Shown here in pieces: positions 1-8,990 of a stretch of DNA of 64,000 bases. Below the pieces are notes generated by a model. It was not told the DNA's origin, did not search any database, and saw only the letters and a list, made by a program, of their open reading frames with translations. Positions within the stretch are counted from its first letter, which is position 1, and every line of letters starts with the position of its first letter. The position numbers and the translations under genes were made by a program. This DNA comes from Zygosaccharomyces rouxii (Eukaryota > Ascomycota > Saccharomycetes > Saccharomycetales > Saccharomycetaceae): contig NC_012991.1 of assembly GCF_000026365.1 (NCBI RefSeq), positions 868,001-932,000 of the forward strand, given 5' to 3'.

Positions 1-619
1 AAGAAAATCAAGCATTAGCAAATAAACCTATGGTACAAACGAACAAACGATCATCATGGGAACTTAATCTTACTTTTGCAGGTGTTACTCAGCCACGATC
101 GAGGTGTTTATGAGCTCATTTCGTATAGTCCTTATTGAGAAAAGCTGCCTTGTACCACAAATAGTACTCACTCTCGAGGGTATTCATCTCCCCAGTGTTT
201 ACCTTCACTATAAGCCATAGAACATCAATGACAGCCATATACGTGGGCACCAGGGAAACGCTCAATTCAGTTAAAGTTATCTAGCCTTCAAAGATAAAGA
301 ATAGCGCGGCACTCTCAATGCTGCTTCTAAAAACATCCGTTGATGTTAACAGAAACTCATTGATGATACTCTAGTGCGTAGCAGTCTAAAGATCAGAGAT
401 ATGGAAATGGTGACATGTGAATGTGCTGATGTGTCAAGTGTTGGGAGAGGCTCTGTTGGACAAGTATATGAAGAAGTCTTGGTCTCGGATTTGGAGGTTA
501 GAATTAGGGATGATTGAACGTAGGAGGCTCGATTCCACTAAACAAATATTGATCATCAGAACCAAATTTACAAGTGAATATAACCACTTAGTATCCCCCT
601 GGTTTATCAGAGATTAATA
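1..619. other. Gene-poor left edge, no confident gene
   Basis: No complete gene is visible. On the minus strand, positions 370 down to 116 form a reading frame of about 85 codons interrupted by one TAG at 281-283. Its lower part looks hydrophobic and protein-like, but it has no recognisable family. On the plus strand a 38-codon ATG frame begins at 401. Both could be chance or relics of a decayed gene. The only firm feature nearby is the tRNA gene that starts at 620. Confidence 0.5.
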
Positions 620-691
620 GGGCGTGTGGTCTAGTGGTATGATTCTCGCTTTGGGTGCGAGAGGCCCTGGGTTCAATTCCCAGTATGCCCC
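620..691 (+). tRNA. tP(UGG): tRNA-Pro (anticodon UGG), intronless
   Basis: A 72-nt cloverleaf is visible. The acceptor GGGCGTG pairs with TATGCCC (one G-T wobble), the D arm carries an A-box-like TGGTCTAGTGG, the anticodon stem CTCGC/GCGAG encloses the 7-nt loop TTTGGGT (anticodon TGG), and the T arm contains GGTTCAATTCC. A T-rich stretch follows and can serve as RNA polymerase III terminator. The loop is contiguous, so there is no intron, unlike the S. cerevisiae tP(UGG) genes. Confidence 0.96.
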
Positions 692-1022
692 CTTCTCTTT
701 TATTTTTCTACTTTTTTCCTCTTTCTGTTTGTTTGTTTATTTATTTTTTCTTGTGAATATTTTTTGTTGCCTGTTCTGAAACGTTTCCCAAGCGTTCCTA
801 GAACGTTTCTCCTTTGTCTACTTTTCTGCATTTCCAAGTATTTTTTTTCTCGGTTTTTTTCCCTCTAGCGCTTCAAAAATCCTTACATTTCGTAATATTG
901 ATATCGAAAAAATTGTGCCCATTTTGGTTTTCGAAACTCTTCCCAGTCTACGAAAAAAATCAGATGATATTTACAGTACTCAAAACCAAATCCCCAATCA
1001 AGTACTCTCAACAACTTAATAT
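692..1022. other. Intergenic spacer between two tRNA genes
   Basis: AT-rich with pyrimidine tracts and no supported gene. It contains an imperfect direct repeat of about 15 bp (773-787 and 794-809, both ending in AACGTTTC), of unknown meaning. No LTR ends or other retrotransposon remnants were recognised. Confidence 0.5.
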
Positions 1023-1096
1023 GGTTTCGTGGTCTAGTAGGTTATGGCATCTGCTTAACACGCAGAACGTCCCCGGTTCGATCCCGGGCGAAATCA
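1023..1096 (+). tRNA. tV(AAC): tRNA-Val (anticodon AAC)
   Basis: A 74-nt tRNA. The acceptor GGTTTCG pairs with CGAAATC and is followed by discriminator A. The D arm has TGGTCTAGT, the anticodon stem CTGC/GCAG encloses a loop with AAC, and the T arm has GGTTCGATCCC. A long T run immediately downstream is the expected polymerase III terminator. No intron. Confidence 0.97.
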
Positions 1097-1259
1097 TTTT
1101 TTGATTTTTTTTTTTGGATAGTCTCCACTTGCAGTGGTATATGATGAATCCAACAAGATAGTTCATTTTTAATTTTTCAAATTTTAATAGGATATTTCTT
1201 CCAATTATATTTATTATATATACATTAAATTTACAAAATTTATATTCATTTAATAATTA

Positions 1260-3740
1260 TCAAATCTTTTGATACATCAAAATATATGCTGTTCTCGAGT
1301 CACCACTCTCTTCACCACCTTTCAAAACATCTTCCTTCTCCAATTCTATGATGCTTACGTCATCGATTCTATACCATTTATCAGATTCCCTATGGTAAAC
1401 ATCAGCAGTATAATGCCCACCGTCTGAACTAACACCATGATGGTATATCACACCGGTTAAATGGTAACGTCTATTTTCATCTTTATATGCATTAGCGGAA
1501 GAAATGGATTCTATGGGTATTATTAGTTCATGTTCATAGTTAATCTTCTTACGAATTTTTTCAATGCGGCCATTGTAGGCGTTATAATTAACCATACTGT
1601 TATCCTTATCCGTATTGTTAATAAACTGGAATCTTTTCAACTGAATCAACAACACCTGAGGTAATCTGTCGATAAAAGTTTGTTTCTTTGCCTCTACATC
1701 ATAACCAGATGAAGATTTGAATGGCAGTAGTTCATATTCACTAAATTTTTTAAATGCAGTCTCCAAATCGTTAACAGATTTATCAGAAATATCGAGTTGA
1801 ATTGTTTGGAATGGATCCAAAGTGATCGATTGTGATTCCTTGTTGTTAGGAATATCCAGGACGGAACGGAATTGACCACCAAATAGGCAGGACATGGGCG
1901 AAGGTTCCATTTCTACAGTTCTCTTAGCGGCAGTCTTTGTCTTTTTTCCCTTCTTACTAGAACCGCTAACTTCATGCCAGCCATCACCTTCTTCATCATT
2001 ATCCTCACTCACAGTACCATAAGTGGAGATCAAATCTTTCAATTGACCGGGTGAGCTCTTCAAAAATTCTGCCTTTTTGTAACGAGGTAGGTTTCTAACA
2101 AAGAAAATCCTCAATTCTTCATCGTTAATGCTTTGTAACAGATTTAGAATTTCGTTATCGCCTAACGAACAGATGGAAGAGATGAATTCCTCGTGCAATT
2201 GATCCAATAGGTGTGTTAAAAACTCTTCGGCATCCTCTTGGTGCCCCCATTTCAAATCCTTAAACTTGGGAATAGTCGATAGAGCCTCGTAGAATTCATC
2301 TGGCTTAATAGCTTCAGAAATAGAAGAAACCACATTAGACTGTCTGATACTGCCGCTGCCGACATTGCTATTGTTACCGCTTCCATTCTTTGCTGCATTC
2401 TTCTTTTCAAGCTCGACAGTGTCCTTGTCAAATTGCTTATAAATGTTAAGACATGCGTCTAATAGCTTGGATTGTATGGGACCAGCTCTTGCCACCACGT
2501 TTCTTACACTTACCACATTCAAAATATTGATAAAGGGTCTACAATAAAGTAGTACCTGTAGCACAGAACTCATAAAACAGACATTGGCCCTATTGACAAT
2601 ACCACGGGGTGCCACAGATTTAACACAAAGGCCCTTATCTGCACCGGCAGATTTCAAAGTGTAATCGATGTAATCAGGGTCAAAACACATCCTCAATGCC
2701 ACGGAACCTAGAGTTTCTACACCCTTTGTAGTGGGGGGTATATATTTCTTATCCTTCTTTTGAGGTGGCTGATTTGAACTATTTAGGCCGTTGGTACCTT
2801 GACTGTTAGCCCCGCCAGTTGCTGTTGATCTACTCTTGGCAATCCCACCGGAGGCAACCGCAGACCACAACTTGGGAGTCTTTGATGCTGTAGGAGCGGG
2901 AGCGGGAGCGGGAGCGGGAGCAGCGGCCGGAGTTGGAGTAGGAGCAGGTAAAGATGCGGAAGTATTTAATTCAGTTGCATTGGGTTTTGGTGAATCCTTG
3001 GACAAAGTCTTTTGTTTAGGTTCTTCCTTCTTCTCTTCCTTCTTTGGTTCAGCGGTGGTGGTGACATTAGCAACAGGAATAGTAGTCCTTTCTTTCTTCG
3101 TTATTTCTTCTTGATTACTCTCCTGATTTTTTCCTTGATCTAGTCCCAAAGCCTTTAATCTCAACTCATGTCTCTTTGATCCTGCCTCCTTGAACTCCTC
3201 AGGTGCGGCATTGAAGTATAGAGGGAATTCCACGCTAGTAGCGTTGCTAGATGTCAATTTACTAATTTCAAACTTGTACTGTTCGGATCTTGGTCCTGAA
3301 GCCTTACTCTGAACATTGACCCCACTGGAACTGACACTTGAAGAATTTGACATGGATGCGGGATGGAAGCTTGGACTCATTTGATGGTGGTGGTAGTGGT
3401 TAATCTTCGATGATGACAAACCACCATTAATAGTAGAGCCACTACCACTACCACTGCTGCCTCCATTGTTACTCCACTTCTTTTTCGAACCCATTCCACC
3501 ACCTTGTTGAGGCATACCACCACCTTGGTATAACATCTGATTCTGATTCATCAAATTAAAAGGGTACCCGGGAGCTTGACCAGCATACATATAGGGCATT
3601 TGTGGATAAGCATAGATAGGTACTGGAGGCTGATAAGCTGGGAAATGCATACTACCTTGGGTTGGCAAAGGAGGTGAGGAAGTCTTTGGATACATCGAAT
3701 AAGACTCCTCACCGCTGTCGTGAGAATTCACTGCAGACAT
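1260..3740 (-). CDS. UBP3: Ubiquitin-specific protease Ubp3
   Basis: A cysteine deubiquitinase of the USP/UCH2 family, 826 residues from the chosen ATG (a longer frame exists but begins with GTG). The catalytic Cys box NRANVCFMSS places the nucleophile at Cys388, and the His box with GGHYTADVYH places the catalytic His near residue 776, followed by the usual WYRIDD stretch. The N-terminal 300 residues are low complexity (His, Ser, Asn and an Ala-Pro repeat encoded by a GGAGCG hexamer array at 2893-2922). In S. cerevisiae, Ubp3 with its cofactor Bre5 deubiquitinates Sec23 and other proteins and acts in vesicle traffic and ribophagy. The S. cerevisiae orthologue is YER151C, same strand, next to YER152C. 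Slightly shorter than the 912-residue S. cerevisiae protein, mostly in the disordered N-terminus. Confidence 0.95.
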   Translation of the reverse strand: MSAVNSHDSGEESYSMYPKTSSPPLPTQGSMHFPAYQPPVPIYAYPQMPYMYAGQAPGYPFNLMNQNQMLYQGGGMPQQGGGMGSKKKWSNNGGSSGSGSGSTINGGLSSSKINHYHHHQMSPSFHPASMSNSSSVSSSGVNVQSKASGPRSEQYKFEISKLTSSNATSVEFPLYFNAAPEEFKEAGSKRHELRLKALGLDQGKNQESNQEEITKKERTTIPVANVTTTAEPKKEEKKEEPKQKTLSKDSPKPNATELNTSASLPAPTPTPAAAPAPAPAPAPTASKTPKLWSAVASGGIAKSRSTATGGANSQGTNGLNSSNQPPQKKDKKYIPPTTKGVETLGSVALRMCFDPDYIDYTLKSAGADKGLCVKSVAPRGIVNRANVCFMSSVLQVLLYCRPFINILNVVSVRNVVARAGPIQSKLLDACLNIYKQFDKDTVELEKKNAAKNGSGNNSNVGSGSIRQSNVVSSISEAIKPDEFYEALSTIPKFKDLKWGHQEDAEEFLTHLLDQLHEEFISSICSLGDNEILNLLQSINDEELRIFFVRNLPRYKKAEFLKSSPGQLKDLISTYGTVSEDNDEEGDGWHEVSGSSKKGKKTKTAAKRTVEMEPSPMSCLFGGQFRSVLDIPNNKESQSITLDPFQTIQLDISDKSVNDLETAFKKFSEYELLPFKSSSGYDVEAKKQTFIDRLPQVLLIQLKRFQFINNTDKDNSMVNYNAYNGRIEKIRKKINYEHELIIPIESISSANAYKDENRRYHLTGVIYHHGVSSDGGHYTADVYHRESDKWYRIDDVSIIELEKEDVLKGGEESGDSRTAYILMYQKI

Positions 3741-4040
3741 CTTGCTGATGCAGCTTCGTCTTCTTTCAACAAACACTTATTGAAACGGCTCAATTAATTT
3801 AAGCTTTCCTCTAAAACTTTAAAAATGACTCTCAAAAGGCCTGTTGTATCTTTTAACTCTTACGAATACCTTTAGTATTAGTTTGTCGGTGGTTTAGAGA
3901 TCTTTTTGGATTCTTCGATTCGTGTGATACTGAAAATTTTCAATATCACGTGACTCCAAATAGTTGATCATATATCAGCAAAATGGTCCCAGAGGAGCAT
4001 CTAAACGGATTTTCCCAGCTTTATGGATGCTTTCACAGTA
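3741..4040. promoter_or_regulatory. UBP3 promoter / SHU2 3' region with CACGTG site
   Basis: The 300 bp between the SHU2 stop and the UBP3 start contain ATCACGTGAC at about 3945-3954, a match to the Cbf1 (E-box) binding consensus. No other gene is seen here. Confidence 0.4.
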
Positions 4041-4709
4041 TTATTCGACCACGTTTATGTGTAGTTTCAGCCATTCATCCATATTATTGATCTGTATGAG
4101 TAGAATTTGTCCCTTTTCTAAGAAATGTTGTAGAGTCCTTGTTGAGGATCTTAATAGAATAGAGTATGCCAGTAGGTGCGGACAATTGAGCTTTTCACAA
4201 TGCACGTATCGCTGCATCGATAAGCTATGTGCGTCCAATTGGGCGAATCTGTCCTCTTGAAACCTTTGAGAGTCGTCAATGTCTTTCAACAAGCTGGATG
4301 CTAAGCTCCCGGCTTCCATCTGGTTTAATCGCTCAAGCATGAGATCTGTGTACTCTTGACATGAGCACATCCAGTTATTTAGATCCACATATGTCGGTAC
4401 ATCCTCGTCACTAGGTTTCACTATGAGCCTATGTAGTTCAGAATCGTCATAGATGGAGTTTACCAGATCAGAGACCTCCAGAAATTTCAACGGCTGATTA
4501 TTTTTATCATTAACTCCTGATGGCACGAGCACGTAAATGAACATGTTACATGACTCTATTAGCGATAACGCTCTTATAAACAGCTCTCTGGGGAACATGT
4601 AGTAAAGGAAGGATGCAACAGTATCATTCATCTGTCCATCTTTGTTAACCAATTGACTGAACAACTCAGAATGGTTGATGGCGCTGCCATCCTCACCACT
4701 GGTTTCCAT
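4041..4709 (-). CDS. SHU2: Shu complex subunit Shu2, SWIM-domain protein
   Basis: A 222-residue protein, essentially the length of S. cerevisiae Shu2. The N-terminal block containing TVASFLYYMFPRELFIRAL and the C-terminal NNMDEWLKLHINVVE are hallmark Shu2 sequences. The SWIM zinc-binding pattern is visible as CSC near residue 115 and CPH near residue 185 (C-x-C ... C-x-H). Shu2 works with Csm2, Psy3 and Shu1 to promote Rad51 filament assembly through Rad55-Rad57 during error-free post-replication repair. In S. cerevisiae the gene is YDR078C on chromosome IV; here it lies between two chromosome V-type genes, so it is one of the interleaving markers. Confidence 0.93.
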   Translation of the reverse strand: METSGEDGSAINHSELFSQLVNKDGQMNDTVASFLYYMFPRELFIRALSLIESCNMFIYVLVPSGVNDKNNQPLKFLEVSDLVNSIYDDSELHRLIVKPSDEDVPTYVDLNNWMCSCQEYTDLMLERLNQMEAGSLASSLLKDIDDSQRFQEDRFAQLDAHSLSMQRYVHCEKLNCPHLLAYSILLRSSTRTLQHFLEKGQILLIQINNMDEWLKLHINVVE

Positions 4710-4803
4710 GCTTTCCTGTATTCTCTTCTCTGTTGTGTTTTATCGTTACATAACGGTGTATAATATAAAAGAATAATCATCGCGATGAGAACAAATCAGC
4801 TAC

Positions 4804-6156
4804 TTAATACAGACTTTTCTCAGCGGCGAACTCTTTACAAACTTGGCCCCAGAGTTCTATTCCTTTCTCAATATCCTGGGTCTCTAGGAAACTTATGGAG
4901 ATTCTCACGCTACGTTGTCCCCAGTTCCTTGTATCACCAACGACTTCGAAATTGGACCCGTCGGCTAAAACAACCCCATATTTGGACTTTAGCCTTTGAC
5001 CGATTTCCTTAGCGTCGTAACCGAGTGGAAGTGTCACCCAACCGAAATATCCACCTTTTACCGGTTCCATTTGAGTACCCTTGGGTAAATATGTAATAAC
5101 CGCCTGTCTTAATGCTATGGCCCTCTGCTTGTAAGCTGCTCTCAGAGTTGCTAAAACGTTATAGGCCGATCCATTCTTCAGCATAGTTCCCACAATCATG
5201 GAGTTCAACTGGGATGGTGTGCCTCCAGACGTGTTTGCACCACCTTGTGAGAGTTGGAATACCAGTTTTTGAGTTATGCTCTCATGGTACCCAAATCTGA
5301 GACCAGGGGCAATCAATTTAGAGAAAGTGGCATTAGAAATAGTATTCCCAAAAGAATTTGGATCTTCGTTGGTTTCTCTATCTAAATGCACAAACCTTTT
5401 AATCGGTTGGGGCGACTTATCCACATTTTGTTCATAATCCAGCATATCATAAACATCATCCGCCAAAATGAGCATATCATACTTACGTGCAATTTCAATT
5501 AATCTACGCCTAGTTTCAAGGGTATAGGTCTGTCCACTAGGATTTGCAAACGTTGGAATGCAATATAACACATAGCGATAAACCTTTTTATGAGTAGATT
5601 TCCACGGGTTATTGATCAATTCTAAATCCTTAGAATCATCTTGACCTTCATGTTGCTTTTCCAACTCTTCTAATTTTTTCTCCAATGAATCTAAATCGAC
5701 TTTACCATCACCCAATTCATCAATTGCTGTTGTCTTGTTGGCAAATCCTGCATCTATAAAACAGTCGTTGATTAGGAAATACGTTGGCGTAATCACAAAC
5801 GCCTGTCTTGTATAACCAGTATGAGCTAGTGTGGTCTCGAGTAAAATACTTAAAACACCATATGATGCACCAGAGTTCAAATTTAAATGTTCAGGTTTGG
5901 ATCTGGCTCTGTCACCAGGGCTTAATCTAAAGGCTTCATCGTTGTTAAAATGACAAATGGTCTCTCTAACCCATAAAGCACCTTCATCACTTCCATAGGT
6001 CAACGGATGTCTGTTTCTTGTATCATCATCGAAGTCTCTAATGTCTGGCGTTAAAAGCTCCTTGGCAGCCTCTGCAATCTGTTTACCTGGGAGCAACCTA
6101 AACGAAGGATGGCCTTTAAAGAAATTGATATCAGCAGGTTGATCTTGAGTACTCAT
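4804..6156 (-). CDS. PLP-dependent aminotransferase (YER152C family)
   Basis: A 450-residue fold-type I aminotransferase similar to Aro8/Aro9. Motifs: NPSG at 205-208, ADDVYD at 232-237 with the PLP-contacting Asp233 and Tyr236, and the Schiff-base lysine Lys280 in ATFSKLIAPGLRFG, followed by an Arg in LRFG. The S. cerevisiae orthologue YER152C has been reported to have 2-aminoadipate transaminase activity, so a role in lysine or aromatic amino acid metabolism is plausible; the exact substrate is inference. It has no evident signal peptide. The ATG is unambiguous, and the stop lies 94 bp upstream of the SHU2 start. Confidence 0.88.
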   Translation of the reverse strand: MSTQDQPADINFFKGHPSFRLLPGKQIAEAAKELLTPDIRDFDDDTRNRHPLTYGSDEGALWVRETICHFNNDEAFRLSPGDRARSKPEHLNLNSGASYGVLSILLETTLAHTGYTRQAFVITPTYFLINDCFIDAGFANKTTAIDELGDGKVDLDSLEKKLEELEKQHEGQDDSKDLELINNPWKSTHKKVYRYVLYCIPTFANPSGQTYTLETRRRLIEIARKYDMLILADDVYDMLDYEQNVDKSPQPIKRFVHLDRETNEDPNSFGNTISNATFSKLIAPGLRFGYHESITQKLVFQLSQGGANTSGGTPSQLNSMIVGTMLKNGSAYNVLATLRAAYKQRAIALRQAVITYLPKGTQMEPVKGGYFGWVTLPLGYDAKEIGQRLKSKYGVVLADGSNFEVVGDTRNWGQRSVRISISFLETQDIEKGIELWGQVCKEFAAEKSLY

Positions 6157-6345
6157 CAGTAGGATTTCTTGAATTCAGGCGAATACTTGACAGTGTATTT
6201 ATCAACCAAATCGGCTGCGTTCAAGTTTAGACATCTCGTCTTGAGAGGATGCTGTAAAAGTCATTATAGGTTCATACAACCCATAAAATAACCAACTTAC
6301 AACCATAATCCCTAAAATTTATTTATTTACACGAATATACAATAA

Positions 6346-7248
6346 TCAATCTCTAGAAAGTAAATCTATATACTCCCTTGTCTTGAAATGATAATTAGTA
6401 CCTGAAATTCCTTCCAAGAAAGCTTTCGAAGCCACAGGTGATAATCTTGTGATACCTCTCTCTCTTGCGAAATCCATCAATCTACTTAAATGGTATCCGT
6501 CATTTCTACACTGACGAAAGAGGATGGCTAATGAATCATCTAATCCCAATGAATAAACTTCTGAAAACCTTTGGAAACATGCAATCTTGAACTCCATGTG
6601 ATGCTTTGGTTGCAATAAAAACATATTCAATAGGAGCGGTAAGCTGTGTCTATTCTGTACAGGAAATCCACCTTTCGTAAATAAAAGCTCCATTATCTCT
6701 TGTTTAGTGGAATCCCCCATGGATTTAGTTAAAAACGGGAAATCTCGTACCTTGATTTCAGCTGTGGGCGGTAATCGATTATCCATATCTTCCAAATACT
6801 TTTTCCATTTTTCTTTAAATGTAGTCTTATCCCCAGTACCTCTAGCAAAACTCTCAATTCTTATTCTCATCAATTCGTATTTACATGAATCTTGTTCGCT
6901 TCTCTTTTTATCATGGAACTTCATATAATGGATATAGAGTTGATCTGGAATAAAACCTTTCTCTTCATGAAGAGCTAAGTTTCCAATATCACATAATAAA
7001 TTGGGACTAACTATTAAAATCGGTAGCCTCATAACGAATTTGTACCATATGTAATCCACGGATTGAATATGACCCCATTGACAACTCTTCGAGAGAAAAG
7101 TCTGCAAAAGAGTGTAGTCCAATTCTTTTTTGGGAGTTCTTCGTATCACTTGCAATGCATTGTCAAATCTCTTGTTCAATATGTCCAAATATACCTGTTC
7201 TCGAGTTGACTGTGTCAAAAACCGTCTAAAAACCACAAAGCTCCTCAT
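6346..7248 (-). CDS. PET122: Mitochondrial COX3 translational activator Pet122
   Basis: A 300-residue protein starting at the ATG that opens an arginine-rich, acid-free presequence (MRSFVVFRRFLTQSTR), as expected for mitochondrial import; the longer frame begins with GTG. Sequence and position match S. cerevisiae YER153C. Pet122, with Pet54 and Pet494, binds the COX3 mRNA leader and the mitochondrial ribosome at the inner membrane to activate Cox3 synthesis. It diverges from OXA1 with 243 bp between start codons, the same arrangement as in S. cerevisiae, so the pair may share a promoter. It is longer than the S. cerevisiae protein (254 residues); this fast-evolving family makes residue-level assignment difficult. 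Confidence 0.88.
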   Translation of the reverse strand: MRSFVVFRRFLTQSTREQVYLDILNKRFDNALQVIRRTPKKELDYTLLQTFLSKSCQWGHIQSVDYIWYKFVMRLPILIVSPNLLCDIGNLALHEEKGFIPDQLYIHYMKFHDKKRSEQDSCKYELMRIRIESFARGTGDKTTFKEKWKKYLEDMDNRLPPTAEIKVRDFPFLTKSMGDSTKQEIMELLFTKGGFPVQNRHSLPLLLNMFLLQPKHHMEFKIACFQRFSEVYSLGLDDSLAILFRQCRNDGYHLSRLMDFARERGITRLSPVASKAFLEGISGTNYHFKTREYIDLLSRD

Positions 7249-7491
7249 CCTGATAACAGATTTCCCTCTGGAGGGGATAAAACCAATCACGAAAAATCGA
7301 ATCCAGCCGCTTTCAAGTCCACAAAACTCTTCCTAGGCTCATAGTCCATCAATTATCAACAACATTTTAACTATTGAAAGTGGTTAACTTTAAAAATTTT
7401 TGATTCGCGATGACTGAAAAATCGTAAACTACCTCATCTCACCAAGAAGACCAGGTTCTCAAGCAAACTCTAGCATTGGTGCCACTTAAAG
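7249..7491. promoter_or_regulatory. Shared divergent PET122-OXA1 promoter
   Basis: A 243-bp region between two divergently read genes for mitochondrial cytochrome oxidase biogenesis. It contains AT-rich blocks (around 7375-7405) and a GCGATGA near 7408, but no motif that I can assign with certainty. Confidence 0.45.
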
Positions 7492-8732
7492 ATGTTGAGA
7501 ACTAGTTTGCAACGTTCTGCTGCAAGAATTGTATGTTTAAAGATTATTACTCTCGTGTGATTTCCTCTATTTAGGACATTTAACACTAACTTGAACAATA
7601 GACTTCAAGAACGGTACCTAGATCGTTAGTAGGTACCGCTTCTCTATCTTTACCTTTCTCGAGGATCTCTACTGTTAGATTTAACTCTTCTGACGCTGGT
7701 AAAGTCCCTGCTTCAGAAATTCGTACCGAATTGCCCTCAGTTGAAGATTTAGGTTCAAGTTCTGATATAGTGGATCAAGCGTCTCAAGCCCTTGGCGAAG
7801 CTTCCAACCACGTTGGCTACCTTAATAGCATTGGGCTGGCTCAAACTTGGTGGTGGCCTGCAGATGTGATCCAACACGCCTTAGAATTGGTTCATGTTTA
7901 CAGTGGATTGCCCTGGTGGGGGTCCATTTGTGTGGTTACAATAACTGTACGTCTGCTAATGTTCCCATTTTATGTCAAATCATCTGATACCGTTGCTCGT
8001 AACTCCCATATCAAGCCACAAATGGATAAATTGAATGCAGAGTTGATGTCCACTACAGATCTGGCAGAAGGTCAAAAAGTCGCCCTCAAGAGAAAACGGT
8101 TATTAGCTGAAAATGGTATCAAGAACAGATGGATGGCAGCTCCAATTTTGCAAATTCCTGTTGCTCTAGGGTTTTTTGGTGGTATTAGACACATGGCCAA
8201 TTTCCCCGTAGATGGATTCACCAATCAAGGTATTGCCTGGTTTACCGATTTAAGTCAAGCAGACCCTTACTTAGGACTACAAGTGATTACTGCTGGTGTT
8301 CTAATAGGTTTTTCAAGACTTGGTGGTGAAACTGGTGCCCAACAATGGAGTCCTGTCATGAAAAGAGTTTTTACAATTATCCCGTTGATTTCTATTCCAG
8401 CTACTATGAATGTATCAGCGGCTGTGGCACTATACTTTGCAGTCAATGGTACTTGTGCTGTTATACAAACTTTAACTTTGAGAAATAAATGGGTTAGAGA
8501 AAAACTAGGTATTGCCGAGGTCCGCAGATATTCTGAGACTGAATTAGGACCTCAGAAAGGAATTATGGAATCTTTCAGGGAGAATATGGCTAAATCCAGG
8601 GAACAAGCTGAACGCAGGCAAATGATGAAAGAGAAAGATCTTGAAGAACAGGAACGTGTCAAACAGTTGAAAAAAAATCAACATATTAAGATTGTTCGCA
8701 AATCCGATTTGCATCAGAACTCTCAACAATGA
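7492..8732 (+). CDS. OXA1: Mitochondrial inner-membrane insertase Oxa1 (two exons)
   Basis: Read as two exons, 7492-7530 and 7602-8732, giving 389 residues (S. cerevisiae Oxa1: 402). Exon 1 encodes MLRTSLQRSAARI, a typical mitochondrial presequence start. Reading straight on meets a TGA in the intron, whereas splicing restores a continuous frame through ISTVRFNSSDAGK. The YidC/Oxa1 core follows: a membrane segment around the WWGS block, the conserved RLLMFPFYVKSSD region, further hydrophobic segments, and a basic C-terminal tail (RKSDLHQN region) of the kind that binds mitochondrial ribosomes. Oxa1 inserts Cox2, Cox3 and other mtDNA-encoded proteins into the inner membrane. Without splicing the first candidate start in the large exon is a TTG, which removes the targeting signal. 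Orthologue of YER154W, divergent from PET122. Confidence 0.9.
7531..7601 (+). other. Spliceosomal intron in OXA1
   Basis: A 71-nt intron with 5' splice site GTATGT at 7531, branch-point-like CACTAAC at 7584-7590 and 3' splice site AATAG ending at 7601. It interrupts the presequence exactly between codons (phase 0). The branch-to-acceptor distance of about 12 nt is short. The intron contains an in-frame TGA, so unspliced RNA would not yield Oxa1. Confidence 0.85.
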
Positions 8733-8990
8733 TACTTATGTGCCCACATATGTAATAGATTGCAAGGTTTTATTGTAAATAGTCATCATTTTCATCAAAG
8801 GTTCAAAAAAAAACAAACAATCAACAACATAAAAACATATTAAGAATTCTATTAGAAATTGTCGCATAAATAAAAATGCAAGTGAATGTCTATTATATGA
8901 TTATTTTCGTTCCTTGTCATTGTTTTATTATGATTATCATGAAAATTATAAATTTATTCGTTCTTTGGTCTATACGTCAATAAAAATCCT

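Noticed and set aside
773..809. Direct repeat between the tRNA genes as an LTR or target-site remnant
   Set aside because: Only about 15 bp, imperfect, with no TG...CA ends, primer-binding site or retrotransposon coding remnants.
2836..3114. 92-codon plus-strand frame inside UBP3
   Set aside because: Gly-Ala-rich shadow of the Ala-Pro repeat of UBP3 on the opposite strand.
3945..3954. ATCACGTGAC as a centromere CDEI element
   Set aside because: It matches the CDEI/Cbf1 consensus, but no AT-rich CDEII of the right length followed by a CDEIII-like core is nearby. It is better read as a promoter Cbf1 site.
7731..8732. OXA1 as a single-exon gene from the first start-like codon in the large exon
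   Set aside because: That codon is TTG and leaves out the mitochondrial presequence. The splice signals and the matching upstream exon explain the gene better.
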